Below, piece after piece: positions 23,182 through 31,257 of a stretch of DNA of 64,000 bases. This stretch comes from Desulfobaccales bacterium (GTDB taxonomy: Bacteria > Desulfobacterota > Desulfobaccia > Desulfobaccales > 0-14-0-80-60-11), in the NCBI GenBank assembly GCA_041648175.1, contig JBAZPO010000002.1, forward strand, positions 186,001 through 250,000, read 5' to 3'. The translations under genes and the position numbers were made by a program. The notes beneath the pieces were generated by a model. That model was not told the DNA's origin and did not search any database. It saw only the letters and a list, made by a program, of their open reading frames with translations. How positions within the stretch are numbered: the first letter of the stretch is position 1; every line of letters starts with the position of its first letter.

Positions 23182-25533
23182 CTAATCATGCAACTCCACC
23201 ACCGTCACCCCGGGGTTGGCGTCCGGCTTGATGTCTTTGACCAAAGTGTGGTGCTTCAGGTGGTCCCACAGGGCCCGTTTGAGGCGGCCGGTGCCGACGC
23301 CGTGGATGATGTCCACCTTTTCGGTGCCGTGCAGCACCGCCTGGTCGATGAGCCGGTCCACCAGGGGCAGGGCTTCATCCACCCGGAGACCCACCAGATT
23401 GAGGCTGGGCATCCAGGCCGGGGGCCGATGGTAGCCCGAGGCGGTGCCGTGGCTTATGGCTTTGGCGGCCGCGCCTCCAACCAGGGTCACTTCTTCCGGG
23501 CTGACCCGGAGCTTGACGCTCCGCGCCTGGACCTCCAGGCGGCCATCCCGGGGGTCGACGGACAAAACATTTCCGGTCAGGTTCAAGGCCGGCAAAAAGA
23601 CCTGCTGGCCGGGCAGGAACCGGGGAACCGCGGCCGGGGCCGGGGCTGGACCGGGCGAGAGGTCGGCCAAAAGCTGGGCCTGGCGCTGGGAAAACTCCTG
23701 GCGCAACTTGCCCCAGGGTTCATGACCGGCTTTGAGCCTGCGGACGATGGCCTTAAATTCGCTCTCGGCCGCCTTGATACGGGCCAGGGCCGCCTGCTTG
23801 GTTTCATGAGCTAAACGGGTGCGCTCGGCGGCAAGCTCGGTCTGGGCATCTTCTAAGCCGTGCATTTTCCGGGCCAATTCCGCTTCCCGCTGGGCCAGTT
23901 CATGCTGCTCATGGGCCAGATGCTGTTGGGCCGCCTCAACCTGGGCGAGCAATCGATAGGCCCGCAGTTCGTCTTGGTTGAGATAGCCTTCGGCCATCTC
24001 CAGAATTTCCGGAGATAAGCCCATCTCCCGGGCGAGCTTTAAGGCGTTGGACGCCCCCACCACCCCATAGGCCAGGCGGTAGGTGGGCCGCCGGGTCGCT
24101 TCGTTGAACACCACCGCCACATTTTCGAATCCATCGGTCTTTTGGGCAAAACTCTTTAAGATGGGTAAATGAGTCGTGGCCGCGCCGTAGGCTCCCCGCT
24201 GATAAAAGGCATGGAGCATGGCCAGGGCCAGGGCGCCGCCTTCGGTGGGGTCGGTGGCCGTACCGAGTTCGTCCAGGAGAATGAGGGCCCGCTCCGGCAG
24301 GTCAGTCAGCATGGTCAAGGCCCGCTTCAGGTGGGCCGAAAAGGTGCTCAAGTGCTGGGATAGGTCCTGGGGGTCGCCGATATCGGCGAAGACCGCATTA
24401 AAGGGGCAGAACTCGCTGCCCTCGGCCACCGGGATGGGGATGCCGCTTTGGACCATGAGGGTTAAAAGGCCCAGGGTTTTTAAGGCTACGGTCTTGCCGC
24501 CGGCGTTGGCGCCGGAGATGATGACGAACCGGCGCTCCGGGGTCAACTGCAGGTCAATGGGAATCACGTCCTGGGTTTCCAGATTTTCCCGTTTATTCCG
24601 CACCAGGAGGGGGTGCCGGGCCTGGCGGAAATCCACCCCGGGTTGCGTCCGCCAGATGGGTTCGCGGGCCCGAAACTCCTCGGCAAACCTGGCCTTGGCC
24701 TGGATGGCGTCCAGTTCGGCCAAAATGGACAGGGTCAGGCGAATGTCATCCAGATGATTCCGCACCAGGTCGGTGAGCCGCCGCAGCACCGCCTCTTCCT
24801 CGCGCTTTTCCCGGTTGTGCAGGAGGTTCAGGGCATTGTTGTGCTCGACGATGGCCAGGGGCTCGAGAAACAGAGTGGCCTTGGTCTGGGACTGGTCGTG
24901 GATGATGCCGGGGATGGCGCCTCTGTGGTCGGCCTTGATGGGAATGACATAGCGGCCATGGCGCTGTGAGATAAGCGGGTTCTGGATGGCATCCTGGTAT
25001 GCCGGTTGAAAAAAGGTCTGTTTGATCTGGCGGTTGACCGCCTCCCGGGTGTCGGAAAGCTCCCGGCGCACCTGGGCCAGACCGGGGCTCGCCTGATCCA
25101 AAATAAAATTATGGGGGCTGATGCACGATTGAATGGCTTCGGAAAGCGGTGGCAGATCCTTGAGACTATCGGCCAGGGCGGCCAGGTTCGGGGTCAAATC
25201 GCTCCCCAGGGCAACGTAATGCTTGAGTTGCCGGGCCAGGCGCAGGACCTGCACGATGTGGTTAAAGGCTTCGGCGGGCAAGAGACTGCCCCGGACGGTG
25301 GCCTTGCTCAGCCAGGTGGTAAGCTGCGGAAAATCGGTAAAAGGGATAGGGCCTTCGCGGTACTGGAGTTCCCGCAATTCGTGGATTTGCTTAAACGGCG
25401 CCTGGATGTGGGCCAGATCGGTGTGGGGCGTAAGCGCCCCTAGAAAGTCCCGTCCCGGTTCAGAGACGGCATAAGTCTGAACCACCCGGAGAAGCGCGGG
25501 AAACTCCAGGGCGGTCAAAGTTGGCTCTGACAT
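23182..25533 (-). CDS. mutS2: MutS2-type ATPase/endonuclease
   Basis: A 783-residue MutS2, involved in suppressing recombination or in rescue of collided ribosomes rather than classical mismatch repair. The ATPase has ISGANAGGKTVALKTLGLL (Walker A), LILLDELGTATDPTEG (Walker B) and ATTHLPILK. A long coiled coil follows (about residues 510-610), then a KOW-like stretch and a C-terminal Smr domain with GLRVDEALPLVDRLIDQA and HGVGTGRLKRALWDHL. N-terminal mismatch-recognition domain I is absent, as expected. It is inserted between yqeY and dnaG in the rpsU block. Confidence 0.96.
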   Translation of the reverse strand: MSEPTLTALEFPALLRVVQTYAVSEPGRDFLGALTPHTDLAHIQAPFKQIHELRELQYREGPIPFTDFPQLTTWLSKATVRGSLLPAEAFNHIVQVLRLARQLKHYVALGSDLTPNLAALADSLKDLPPLSEAIQSCISPHNFILDQASPGLAQVRRELSDTREAVNRQIKQTFFQPAYQDAIQNPLISQRHGRYVIPIKADHRGAIPGIIHDQSQTKATLFLEPLAIVEHNNALNLLHNREKREEEAVLRRLTDLVRNHLDDIRLTLSILAELDAIQAKARFAEEFRAREPIWRTQPGVDFRQARHPLLVRNKRENLETQDVIPIDLQLTPERRFVIISGANAGGKTVALKTLGLLTLMVQSGIPIPVAEGSEFCPFNAVFADIGDPQDLSQHLSTFSAHLKRALTMLTDLPERALILLDELGTATDPTEGGALALAMLHAFYQRGAYGAATTHLPILKSFAQKTDGFENVAVVFNEATRRPTYRLAYGVVGASNALKLAREMGLSPEILEMAEGYLNQDELRAYRLLAQVEAAQQHLAHEQHELAQREAELARKMHGLEDAQTELAAERTRLAHETKQAALARIKAAESEFKAIVRRLKAGHEPWGKLRQEFSQRQAQLLADLSPGPAPAPAAVPRFLPGQQVFLPALNLTGNVLSVDPRDGRLEVQARSVKLRVSPEEVTLVGGAAAKAISHGTASGYHRPPAWMPSLNLVGLRVDEALPLVDRLIDQAVLHGTEKVDIIHGVGTGRLKRALWDHLKHHTLVKDIKPDANPGVTVVELHD

Positions 25534-25560
25534 GACACTCCAGGTTTCCGGTTGGGTTTT

Positions 25561-25648
25561 CTATAAGTCGCCAAGAGTTTTTTCTAGCCCCTTCACCCTA
25601 ATCCCCCCAGCGGGGGAAGGATACGGGGAAGAAACTTTGGCGAAGGCG
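25561..25648. mobile_element. MITE-like repeat with GCCAA/TTGGC ends
   Basis: The left end TCGCCAAGAGTTTTTTC and right end GAAGAAACTTTGGCGA are imperfect inverted repeats around a shortened CCCTCACCC palindrome. It is a diverged relative of the element at 16385-16493 and lies between yqeY and mutS2. Confidence 0.5.
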
Positions 25649-25654
25649 AAGGGT

Positions 25655-26104
25655 CTATGAACCCAGACGCTGCCGTACGATCTCTTGAATCACCTTGCCA
25701 TCCGCCCGTCCGGTGAGACGGCCCATGGCGCCTTTCATAACTTTGCCAAAATCCTTGGGGCCGCCGGCTCCCAATTCGGCAATGACGCCGGCAACTTCGG
25801 CTTCCACTTCGGCCTGGCTCAGTTGCGGCGGCAAAAAAGAAAGGAGGACACTGAGTTCCTCCTCTTCTTTTTTGGCAAGCTCGGGACGACCGGCTTTCGA
25901 GTACTCGGCCATGGCCTCCCGACGCTGTTTCACCTGCGTGTTAATGATTGCTTGGAGTTCTGGTTCGGTGAGTTGGCGTCTAGCGTCCAACTCGCGGTAG
26001 TGAATAGCACTCTTCAACAGCCGCAAGGTGGACGCAGTCACCGGTTGTTGGTTTTTGATGGCCTCTTTGAAAGCCTGATCCAGCCGCTGATATAGAGAGA
26101 TCAT
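25655..26104 (-). CDS. GatB/YqeY domain protein
   Basis: A 149-residue protein of the YqeY family, which is related to the tail domain of the GatB amidotransferase subunit and may interact with tRNA. ASTLRLLKSAIHYRELDARR near the start, QRREAMAEYSKAGRPELAKKEEEEL in the middle and GPKDFGKVMKGAMGRLTGRADG near the end are the family's conserved stretches. The ATG overlaps the rpsU stop by four bases, indicating coupled translation. Confidence 0.93.
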   Translation of the reverse strand: MISLYQRLDQAFKEAIKNQQPVTASTLRLLKSAIHYRELDARRQLTEPELQAIINTQVKQRREAMAEYSKAGRPELAKKEEEELSVLLSFLPPQLSQAEVEAEVAGVIAELGAGGPKDFGKVMKGAMGRLTGRADGKVIQEIVRQRLGS

Positions 26105-26301
26105 GAACCCTCAATTTTTCGCAGCTTCTTCAAAGCCCGTTTCTTGGCCGCCAAAATTTTCTTTTTTCGCTTGATACTGGGCTTTTCGTAATGCTCCCGT
26201 TTGCGAATCTCAGAGAGAATCCCGGCCTTTTCGCATTGCTTCTTAAATCGCTTTAAGGCGACCTCGAAAGGTTCGTTGGGTTTTACCCTGACGCCGGGCA
26301 T
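26101..26301 (-). CDS. rpsU: 30S ribosomal protein S21
   Basis: A 66-residue basic protein of the small ribosomal subunit. MPGVRVKPNEPFEVALKRFK, CEKAGILSEIRKREHYEKPS and the lysine/arginine-rich tail are diagnostic. First gene of the rpsU-yqeY-mutS2-dnaG-rpoD series. A GGAGG sits upstream of the ATG (GAGGAGGCG on the minus strand). Confidence 0.97.
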   Translation of the reverse strand: MPGVRVKPNEPFEVALKRFKKQCEKAGILSEIRKREHYEKPSIKRKKKILAAKKRALKKLRKIEGS

Positions 26302-26416
26302 CCATTTCGCCTCCTCCCATTGTCAGATGCACTTATCGTCCTGTCCTCCAGGTGGTTCAGTTACGTTTACGCAGAAGATTGGCAGGTTGATATAGTGATC
26401 GTCTAAAAACATTTAT

Positions 26417-26444
26417 TCTTTATCATCTGTGCAGAAACTGTCAA
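26417..26444 (-). promoter_or_regulatory. Candidate promoter of rpsU
   Basis: On the minus strand a consensus TTGACA (26439-26444) is followed after 16 bases by TAAAGA with an upstream TG (extended -10). It is about 120 bases before the rpsU start. Confidence 0.5.
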
Positions 26445-26570
26445 GGGGTTTTGTGACAAAACTGCAGATTACTCTGTAAGTTTCCAACGCCCAGAAAAAA
26501 AATTTTGTCTATAATTTTCTGCAGTAGCGTATCATAGGGGCAGTGGGAAATGCATCAGCGAAGGAGAGGT

Positions 26571-27509
26571 ATGCTGCGCTTAAACATGAGATGGCTGGGG
26601 GTGCTGACCGTCTGGATGGTGCTGGCGGCCGGCTGCGTCACCGTCAAGGTGAGCCTGTTTGAAGAGCCGGCCCCATTGAAGGAGAAAACCATCTCGGGCT
26701 ATGGCGGGGACAAGATCCTGCTCATGGACGTCTCAGGCGTCGTCCTGGAAGGACCCCACCGCATTTTAGGGTTGACCAGCGGGGTGACTTCGCCCAGCCG
26801 GGTCAAGGAAGAGCTGGAAAAGGCCGCTAAAGATGACCGAGTCAAGGCGGTGGTCCTGAAGATCAATTCCCCGGGGGGCACCGTGAGCGCCGCGGATGTC
26901 ATTCTCCATGAGCTCAAGGCTTTCAAGGCCAAAAGAGGGGTGCCCGTGGTGGTTTGTCTCCAGGGTCTGGCAGCCTCCGGGGGGTACTACGTGGCCCAGG
27001 CGGGGGATACCATCATTGCTTATCCAACCTGTATCACCGGTTCCATCGGGGTCATAGCCATGAAGTTCAATCTTCAGGAGTTAATGAACAAGGTTGGCGT
27101 AGGCGAAGATGTGGTCAAGAGCGGCAAATGGAAAGATTTCTGGTCGCCGTTTAGGTCCGCCACTCCGCAGGAGAAGGAGATGATGCAGCATATCATCGAT
27201 GATTTCTACCGGGAATTCGTGAACGTGGTGGCCCAGGGCCGGAAGCTGAGTCTCAAGCAAGCCCTGGCGGTGGCTGATGGCCGGATTTTTACGGCCTCAG
27301 AGGCCCGGGATCTGGGATTGGTGGATCAGTTGGGTTACCTGGATGACGCCATCGAGTTGGCCCGGGCCAAAGCGGGTCTGGAAACCGGCGCGAAAGTTAT
27401 CATATATCACCGCCCGGGGAGTTATAAGCCGACGATCTACTCCTTATTGCCTGATCTGGATATGGTGGGGCCTCAGTTCTTATACCTGTGGTGGGGTGGG
27501 GGTACCTGA
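26571..27509 (+). CDS. sppA: Lipoprotein-type signal peptide peptidase SppA
   Basis: A 312-residue S49-family serine protease thought to degrade cleaved signal peptides. The N-terminus is a lipoprotein signal with LAAGC, Cys22, so the enzyme is predicted to be lipid-anchored rather than held by a transmembrane helix. DRVKAVVLKINSPGGTVSAAD and LAASGGYYVAQAG (with the catalytic Ser) and TGSIGVI mark the domain. GRIFTASEARDLGLVDQLGYLDDAI is also typical. The ATG at 26571 has AAGGAGAG just upstream; an earlier in-frame ATG does not. A TATAAT at 26510-26515 may be its -10 box. Confidence 0.92.
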   Translation: MLRLNMRWLGVLTVWMVLAAGCVTVKVSLFEEPAPLKEKTISGYGGDKILLMDVSGVVLEGPHRILGLTSGVTSPSRVKEELEKAAKDDRVKAVVLKINSPGGTVSAADVILHELKAFKAKRGVPVVVCLQGLAASGGYYVAQAGDTIIAYPTCITGSIGVIAMKFNLQELMNKVGVGEDVVKSGKWKDFWSPFRSATPQEKEMMQHIIDDFYREFVNVVAQGRKLSLKQALAVADGRIFTASEARDLGLVDQLGYLDDAIELARAKAGLETGAKVIIYHRPGSYKPTIYSLLPDLDMVGPQFLYLWWGGGT

Positions 27510-27816
27510 GTTTAGGGAGAGTTGCATGAAATTAATTTCTTAAGGTCTGCGCTCCGCGGCCGATAAGGATAATAAGAGGGGAGGGCGGGTGCAAGGGAAG
27601 GGGATGTCAGGAGAGACCCCGAAGGCTGATGTGACCTGGCCTTACTTTCCTTGGTAAAGAAATTAGATTATATTTTAAGTTGTTCTTCCCCAATGGGGAA
27701 GGCGGGCATGCGATGAAAAACTTTGAGGTTAGCGAAGTTAGCCTGTCTATAAGGCGGTGCTGTGCTAAAAAGTTGAAGATATGAACGGACTTCATGGTTG
27801 ATGCGCCCATAATACA
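27510..27816. other. Gene-free stretch between sppA and flgM
   Basis: No supported reading frame, RNA or strong repeat was seen. A short AT-rich part lies around 27655-27690. A CATAAT at 27808-27813 is too close to the flgM start to serve as a normal -10 box. Confidence 0.5.
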
Positions 27817-28095
27817 ATGACCAAACGGAAAAAAAAGCAGCCCGGCAGCAAGGCGCCGCCGGCTACCCATAACGGGACGGGCAAGGGTCCGTCGCACGGC
27901 CAGGTTGCTAAAAATGCCGTTCTGACAGGGAATGCCAAGTTTATGGAGCTGGTTCACCAAGTTATTTCTGAAGCCCCGGAGATCAGGCCAGAGAAAGTTG
28001 GTCCGCTGCAGGAGGCTATTGACCAAGGCACCTACGGCATCGATGTCCGGAAACTCGCCAATATTCTTATTACCAAAATGTTCCTGGACCATTGA
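27817..28095 (+). CDS. FlgM-like anti-sigma-28 factor
   Basis: A 92-residue protein. The basic, probably disordered N-terminal half (KRKKKQPGSKAPP) precedes the FlgM signature: VHQVISEAPEIRPEKV, LQEAIDQGTYGIDVRKLANI and a terminal LITKMFLDH. FlgM binds and holds the flagellar sigma factor FliA until hook completion. No flagellar, fliA or chemotaxis gene is present in the window, so it is an orphan here. No ribosome site is evident before the ATG at 27817, which is the only reasonable start since a stop lies six codons upstream. Confidence 0.72.
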   Translation: MTKRKKKQPGSKAPPATHNGTGKGPSHGQVAKNAVLTGNAKFMELVHQVISEAPEIRPEKVGPLQEAIDQGTYGIDVRKLANILITKMFLDH

Positions 28096-28201
28096 TCTCT
28101 TAAGATTCAGACCACAGTGTCTTTCTTTCCGCTCGCGCCCGCGGCCATCTCTTCTGCCGGGATGGCACGCCAGCAAGAATTCTCCTCACTTCATGGCGCG
28201 G

Positions 28202-29326
28202 CTAACTTTGAGTAAGCCTAAGTACGCGTTGGAGCAGCATGGCTGCGGCCTCTTCCACTTCCGCCAGGGTCGTTGGGAGGCCGACGCTGAAACGCACTGC
28301 CCCTAAAGCGACTGAGGCCGGCAGGCCCATGGCCGCCAGTACCGGGGAGATGGCAACTTGTCCGGCGTGGCAGGCTGAGCCCAGGGAGGCGGCTACCTGA
28401 GGCAGACCTCCCATGAGGTCGCAACCGGCCAGCCGCGGAAAAGAAACGTTGAGGGTGTTGGGGAGGCGTTCCACCTCCGGACCGTTGAGGATGAGGCCGG
28501 GGACGCCATTGCGCAGCAGCTCGTGGAGCCGGTCCCGCAGGCCGCGCAAGTGAGCCGGGGCGACAGGTAGACGCTCCCGGGCCAGGCGGCAGGCTTCCCC
28601 CAGAGCCACGATATATGGCACATTTTCGGTGCCGGCGCGGCGGCCCCCTTCCTGGGAAGCCCCATGGAGCAGGGGGGTAAAGCCGACTCCGGGCCGCACG
28701 TATAAGGCCCCGATGCCTTTGGGGGCATAAAACTTATGACCCGCCACCGTGAGGAAATCCACCCGCAAGACGTCCACGTCCACGGGAACCTTGCATATGC
28801 TCTGGGCCGCGTCGGTGTGGAAGAGAACCCCTGCCTCCCGGGCCAAGGCGCCGATCTCCCGGATGGGCTGGATGGTTCCGGTCTCGTTGTTGGCATGCAT
28901 CACGCTGATCAGGATGGTATCGGGCCTCAAAGCTCGGCGCACCTCGCCGGGGTCCACCAGGCCGGTACCGTCTACGGGCAGGATAGTCACGTCAAACCCC
29001 TGGGACTTTAAAAACCGGCAAGGGGCCAGCACCGCCGGGTGCTCCGTGGCCGCAGTGATGATATGGCCGCGGCCGTGACTATGCGCCACGCCCTTAAGCA
29101 CCGTATTGTTGGCTTCGGTGGCGCCGCTGGTGAAGACGATAGCATCGGGGGCGCACCCCAGCAGCGCGGCCACTTCCTCGCGGGCGCGGCGCACGGCCTC
29201 CCGGGTTCTGAGGCCCAAGGGATAGTCACAACTGGGATTGCCGAATTCCGCGGTCAGAAAGGGCTCCATGGCCCGGAAGACCTCCGGAGCCACGGGGGTG
29301 GTGGCATTGTAATCCAGGTAGATCAT
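28202..29326 (-). CDS. Cysteine desulfurase, NifS/IscS type
   Basis: A pyridoxal-phosphate enzyme that moves sulfur from cysteine to a persulfide for iron-sulfur or thio-cofactor assembly. The 374-residue protein starts MIYLDYNATTPVAPEV, has FTSGATEANN, MHANNETGTIQPI, FHTDAAQ, the PLP lysine in VAGHKFYAPKGIGALY, and the active-site cysteine in LGSACHAG. The short loop around the Cys is of the class I (NifS/IscS) type. No IscU or NifU is adjacent. It could supply sulfur to the PP-loop proteins near 3 kb, but that is inference. Confidence 0.93.
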   Translation of the reverse strand: MIYLDYNATTPVAPEVFRAMEPFLTAEFGNPSCDYPLGLRTREAVRRAREEVAALLGCAPDAIVFTSGATEANNTVLKGVAHSHGRGHIITAATEHPAVLAPCRFLKSQGFDVTILPVDGTGLVDPGEVRRALRPDTILISVMHANNETGTIQPIREIGALAREAGVLFHTDAAQSICKVPVDVDVLRVDFLTVAGHKFYAPKGIGALYVRPGVGFTPLLHGASQEGGRRAGTENVPYIVALGEACRLARERLPVAPAHLRGLRDRLHELLRNGVPGLILNGPEVERLPNTLNVSFPRLAGCDLMGGLPQVAASLGSACHAGQVAISPVLAAMGLPASVALGAVRFSVGLPTTLAEVEEAAAMLLQRVLRLTQS

Positions 29327-29375
29327 GGCGATTTAAGACCTAAAAATGAGGTATAAGATTTTGCGAAAAAAGTCT

Positions 29376-29513
29376 CCATTGAGCCTTTTGCAAATCGCCG
29401 GACATTATGTAATCGCGGGATTTAGCCTGAGTCAACACCGCTTTCAAGTCTGTGCTACCGGAGAAAATCATAAGGCTTCGACCCACCGGCAATTTTTGCA
29501 AGAGGCTCCATTG
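29376..29513. mobile_element. MITE-like element, 138 bases, with about 26-base inverted ends
   Basis: Left end CCATTGAGCCTTTTGCAAA then TCGCCGG (29376-29401); right end CCGGCAATTTTTGCAAGAGG then CTCCATTG (29486-29513), an imperfect inverted copy. The interior carries CGCTTTCAAGTCTGTGCTACC, a member of the CACAGGCT family. The left two thirds align with 14615-14699. It lies between nifS and the PemK toxin gene and encodes nothing. Confidence 0.6.
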
Positions 29514-29516
29514 AAA

Positions 29517-29858
29517 TCACGAGATCGCCAGAACCTGCTTGAGAGCCTTGCTGATACTCTCTAAATCTTCTTTGGACATTTCCTCAATCCAGGCGGACAG
29601 GCGGGTTTTATCTATCGCCCTGATCTGATCGCACACCGCCCGCACCTCTTGGCCCATGCATCGGACTCTTACAGTAATGGGCGGCTTCGCCTCTCCGGCG
29701 CTGCTTAGGGGCATAACCAGGACCGTTCTCCGGGCTTGGTTGAGTGGGGACGCACCCACCAGAACGCAGGGGCGACCTTTCTTGATCTCCGCTCCCTGAG
29801 TGGGGTCCAGATTTACCCAATAAATGTTACCACGTTTCAGTTTCGATTCCATCACCAA
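29517..29858 (-). CDS. PemK/MazF-family toxin
   Basis: A 113-residue ribosome-independent mRNA interferase of the type II toxin class. LKRGNIYWVNLDPTQGAEIKKGRPCVLV opens the fold with the conserved Gly, Pro and Arg, and VMPLSSAGEAK, VRCMGQEVRAVCDQIRAIDK follow, with the usual D-Q-I-R-A-I-D segment. The start overlaps the antitoxin stop by 32 bases if the first codon is used, or 26 with the ATG at 29852. A MITE-like element abuts its 3' end. Confidence 0.9.
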   Translation of the reverse strand: MVMESKLKRGNIYWVNLDPTQGAEIKKGRPCVLVGASPLNQARRTVLVMPLSSAGEAKPPITVRVRCMGQEVRAVCDQIRAIDKTRLSAWIEEMSKEDLESISKALKQVLAIS

Positions 29859-30057
29859 CGGTCACGTCCCAGTCAGCCACCTCGGCCTGGAGTTGCTCAT
29901 CCTGTTCCACAGCCAGGGCGCATTCATAGAGTTCCCGTTCCCGCCGACGGACCTCTTCTTCCAGCAGATCAGCCACTACCTTGCTCCGTTGGCGAGGCGG
30001 AATCACGGCCTGCATCCTGGCAAATAAGTCATCTGATAATGAAACCAAGACCTTCAC
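29827..30057 (-). CDS. Antitoxin of PemK/MazF module
   Basis: A 76-residue partner encoded directly upstream of the toxin. MKVLVSLSDDLFARMQAVIP and RSKVVADLLEEEVRRRERE predict a ribbon-helix-helix DNA-binding domain, followed by an acidic tail with ADWDVTVGDGIETE that would bind the toxin. The GTG at 30057 is chosen since GGGAG lies about nine bases upstream; a TTG five codons earlier is the alternative. Antitoxins of this type repress their own promoter, which would lie in the AT-rich 30075-30110. Confidence 0.8.
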   Translation of the reverse strand: MKVLVSLSDDLFARMQAVIPPRQRSKVVADLLEEEVRRRERELYECALAVEQDEQLQAEVADWDVTVGDGIETETW

Positions 30058-30249
30058 AGTACTTTCTCCCAATCAATTTAGATATAATATATCCGATATC
30101 TTAATTTTTCTCAAGCTCAATGGATAAAAGCAGCAATTTTATCTGATTTTCAAATCAGCCAATCTTCTTCTGAAGCCACCTTCCCCTTGACAGACTCCTG
30201 ATAGGCGCTAAGATTAGGCAAGGGTTCAAAGTACCTAATTTTCACCATC

Positions 30250-30858
30250 ATGAGCCGATCTTTATCTCCCACACTTTACCGCATGGGTCGTTGGTTCTGC
30301 CACCAGACCATAGGGAGGTATTTCTCCCTGCGGATAAGCGGCCTTGAGCACCTACCCACGCAGGGTCCCGCGATTATTTGCCCCAAGCACCAGCGCTGGG
30401 AGGACATCCCTATTATCGGCATGGCGTTGCCCCCCCCGCTGCACTATATTGCCAAGGTGGAACTGTTCCAGCAGCCGGTCGTGCGGGAGTTATTGGGGGC
30501 CTGGGGGGGCGTGCCGGTGGACCGGAAAAATCCCCGAGCCACTCTGTCGTCCTTCAAGCGGCTCCTGCCGCTCCTGGTCAACCGGGCCTTCATCGTGTTG
30601 TTCCCCGAGGGCACCTATTTTGTGGGCCGGGTTGGACCCGGCAAGCACCGGCTGATTCAACTGCTCCTCAAGTTGCAGGGCCAGGAGGGCTTAAAGTGCC
30701 TGCCTTTTGTGCCTGTGGGGGTAAACTATGAGCCCCGGCCGCATGGCTATATTGTGCACGTACAATTAGGGCCGCCGCTGATAGCCCCCGGTCCCCGCCA
30801 GGCCCCCGCTTTGACCAAAGTTCTCATGTCTCATATCGCCCGGCTATCAGGCTTCTAA
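30250..30858 (+). CDS. PlsC-type lysophospholipid acyltransferase
   Basis: A 202-residue acyltransferase of the 1-acylglycerol-3-phosphate family, acting at the inner membrane in phospholipid synthesis. The HX4D motif is HQRWED (His47, Asp52), GGVPVDRKN is the second block and FPEGTYF the third, with FVPVGVNYEPRP as the last. A preceding amphipathic N-terminus and no clear transmembrane helix are normal for small members. AT-rich DNA upstream may contain the promoter. It could also act on another acyl acceptor. Confidence 0.85.
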   Translation: MSRSLSPTLYRMGRWFCHQTIGRYFSLRISGLEHLPTQGPAIICPKHQRWEDIPIIGMALPPPLHYIAKVELFQQPVVRELLGAWGGVPVDRKNPRATLSSFKRLLPLLVNRAFIVLFPEGTYFVGRVGPGKHRLIQLLLKLQGQEGLKCLPFVPVGVNYEPRPHGYIVHVQLGPPLIAPGPRQAPALTKVLMSHIARLSGF

Positions 30859-30993
30859 TTTCCCAGCGCTGTCAGCAAATCTTCCCAAGAAAATCTCGCC
30901 AGAAGAGTGATTTTCCCAAAAACCGCCTTATTTTGTTAAGAGGTGCGGGAGTCACGTCAATCCATACGCATGCCCCAAGATGGCTCAAAAAAT

Positions 30994-31010
30994 GGTGCGC
31001 AGGGCGCACC
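30994..31010. repeat. GGTGCGC/GCGCACC palindrome
   Basis: A perfect seven-base stem with a three-base loop, like those at 23142-23158 and 60896-60912. It lies 18 bases before the first small membrane-protein gene. Confidence 0.6.
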
Positions 31011-31027
31011 CTGCATGAGGTGAGGCC

Positions 31028-31138
31028 ATGAGGACAGGTTGGCAATTTATGTCGTGGAGATGGTGGGTGGTCCATTTTCTGGGCTTTGCTTTGATCTATT
31101 CCGCAGGGCGTCTGACCGCCACGTTTCTGAAAGGGTGA
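31028..31138 (+). CDS. Very small membrane protein (36 residues)
   Basis: Encodes a 36-residue peptide beginning MRTGWQFMSWRWW with a single hydrophobic segment VVHFLGFALIYSAGRL and a basic end FLKG. GAGGTGAGG lies three bases before the ATG. The stop is followed after two bases by the ATG of another tiny gene, then by a 132-residue membrane protein, all in one orientation with good ribosome sites, so this looks like a real translated unit. No family name was recognised. Confidence 0.6.
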   Translation: MRTGWQFMSWRWWVVHFLGFALIYSAGRLTATFLKG

Positions 31139-31140
31139 TC

Positions 31141-31248
31141 ATGAACCGCTGGCTGCCTTATGTGCTGTTTCCCAGGCCCGGTTGGTATATCCTGCATGCG
31201 ATCATTATCACCCTGGTATTCTGCCTGGGCTATGTCGTGAAATTTTAA
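31141..31248 (+). CDS. Very small membrane protein (35 residues)
   Basis: Encodes MNRWLPYVLFPRPGWYILHA followed by a hydrophobic IIITLVFCLGYVVKF, a single-span peptide of 35 residues with basic and aromatic residues before the helix. AAAGGG at 31131-31135 overlaps the end of the previous tiny gene and serves as ribosome site. The frame is open upstream to 31039, but the first gene of the trio occupies that part in another frame, so this ATG is preferred. Function unknown. Confidence 0.6.
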   Translation: MNRWLPYVLFPRPGWYILHAIIITLVFCLGYVVKF

Positions 31249-31257
31249 GGTGAGCCC

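Noticed and set aside
27655..27816. Promoter with CATAAT before flgM
   Set aside because: The box lies three bases from the ATG and has no -35; a leaderless transcript cannot be supported from sequence alone.
27607..28176. 189-codon minus-strand frame over the FlgM-like gene
   Set aside because: No recognisable domain; the opposite strand carries the FlgM signature.
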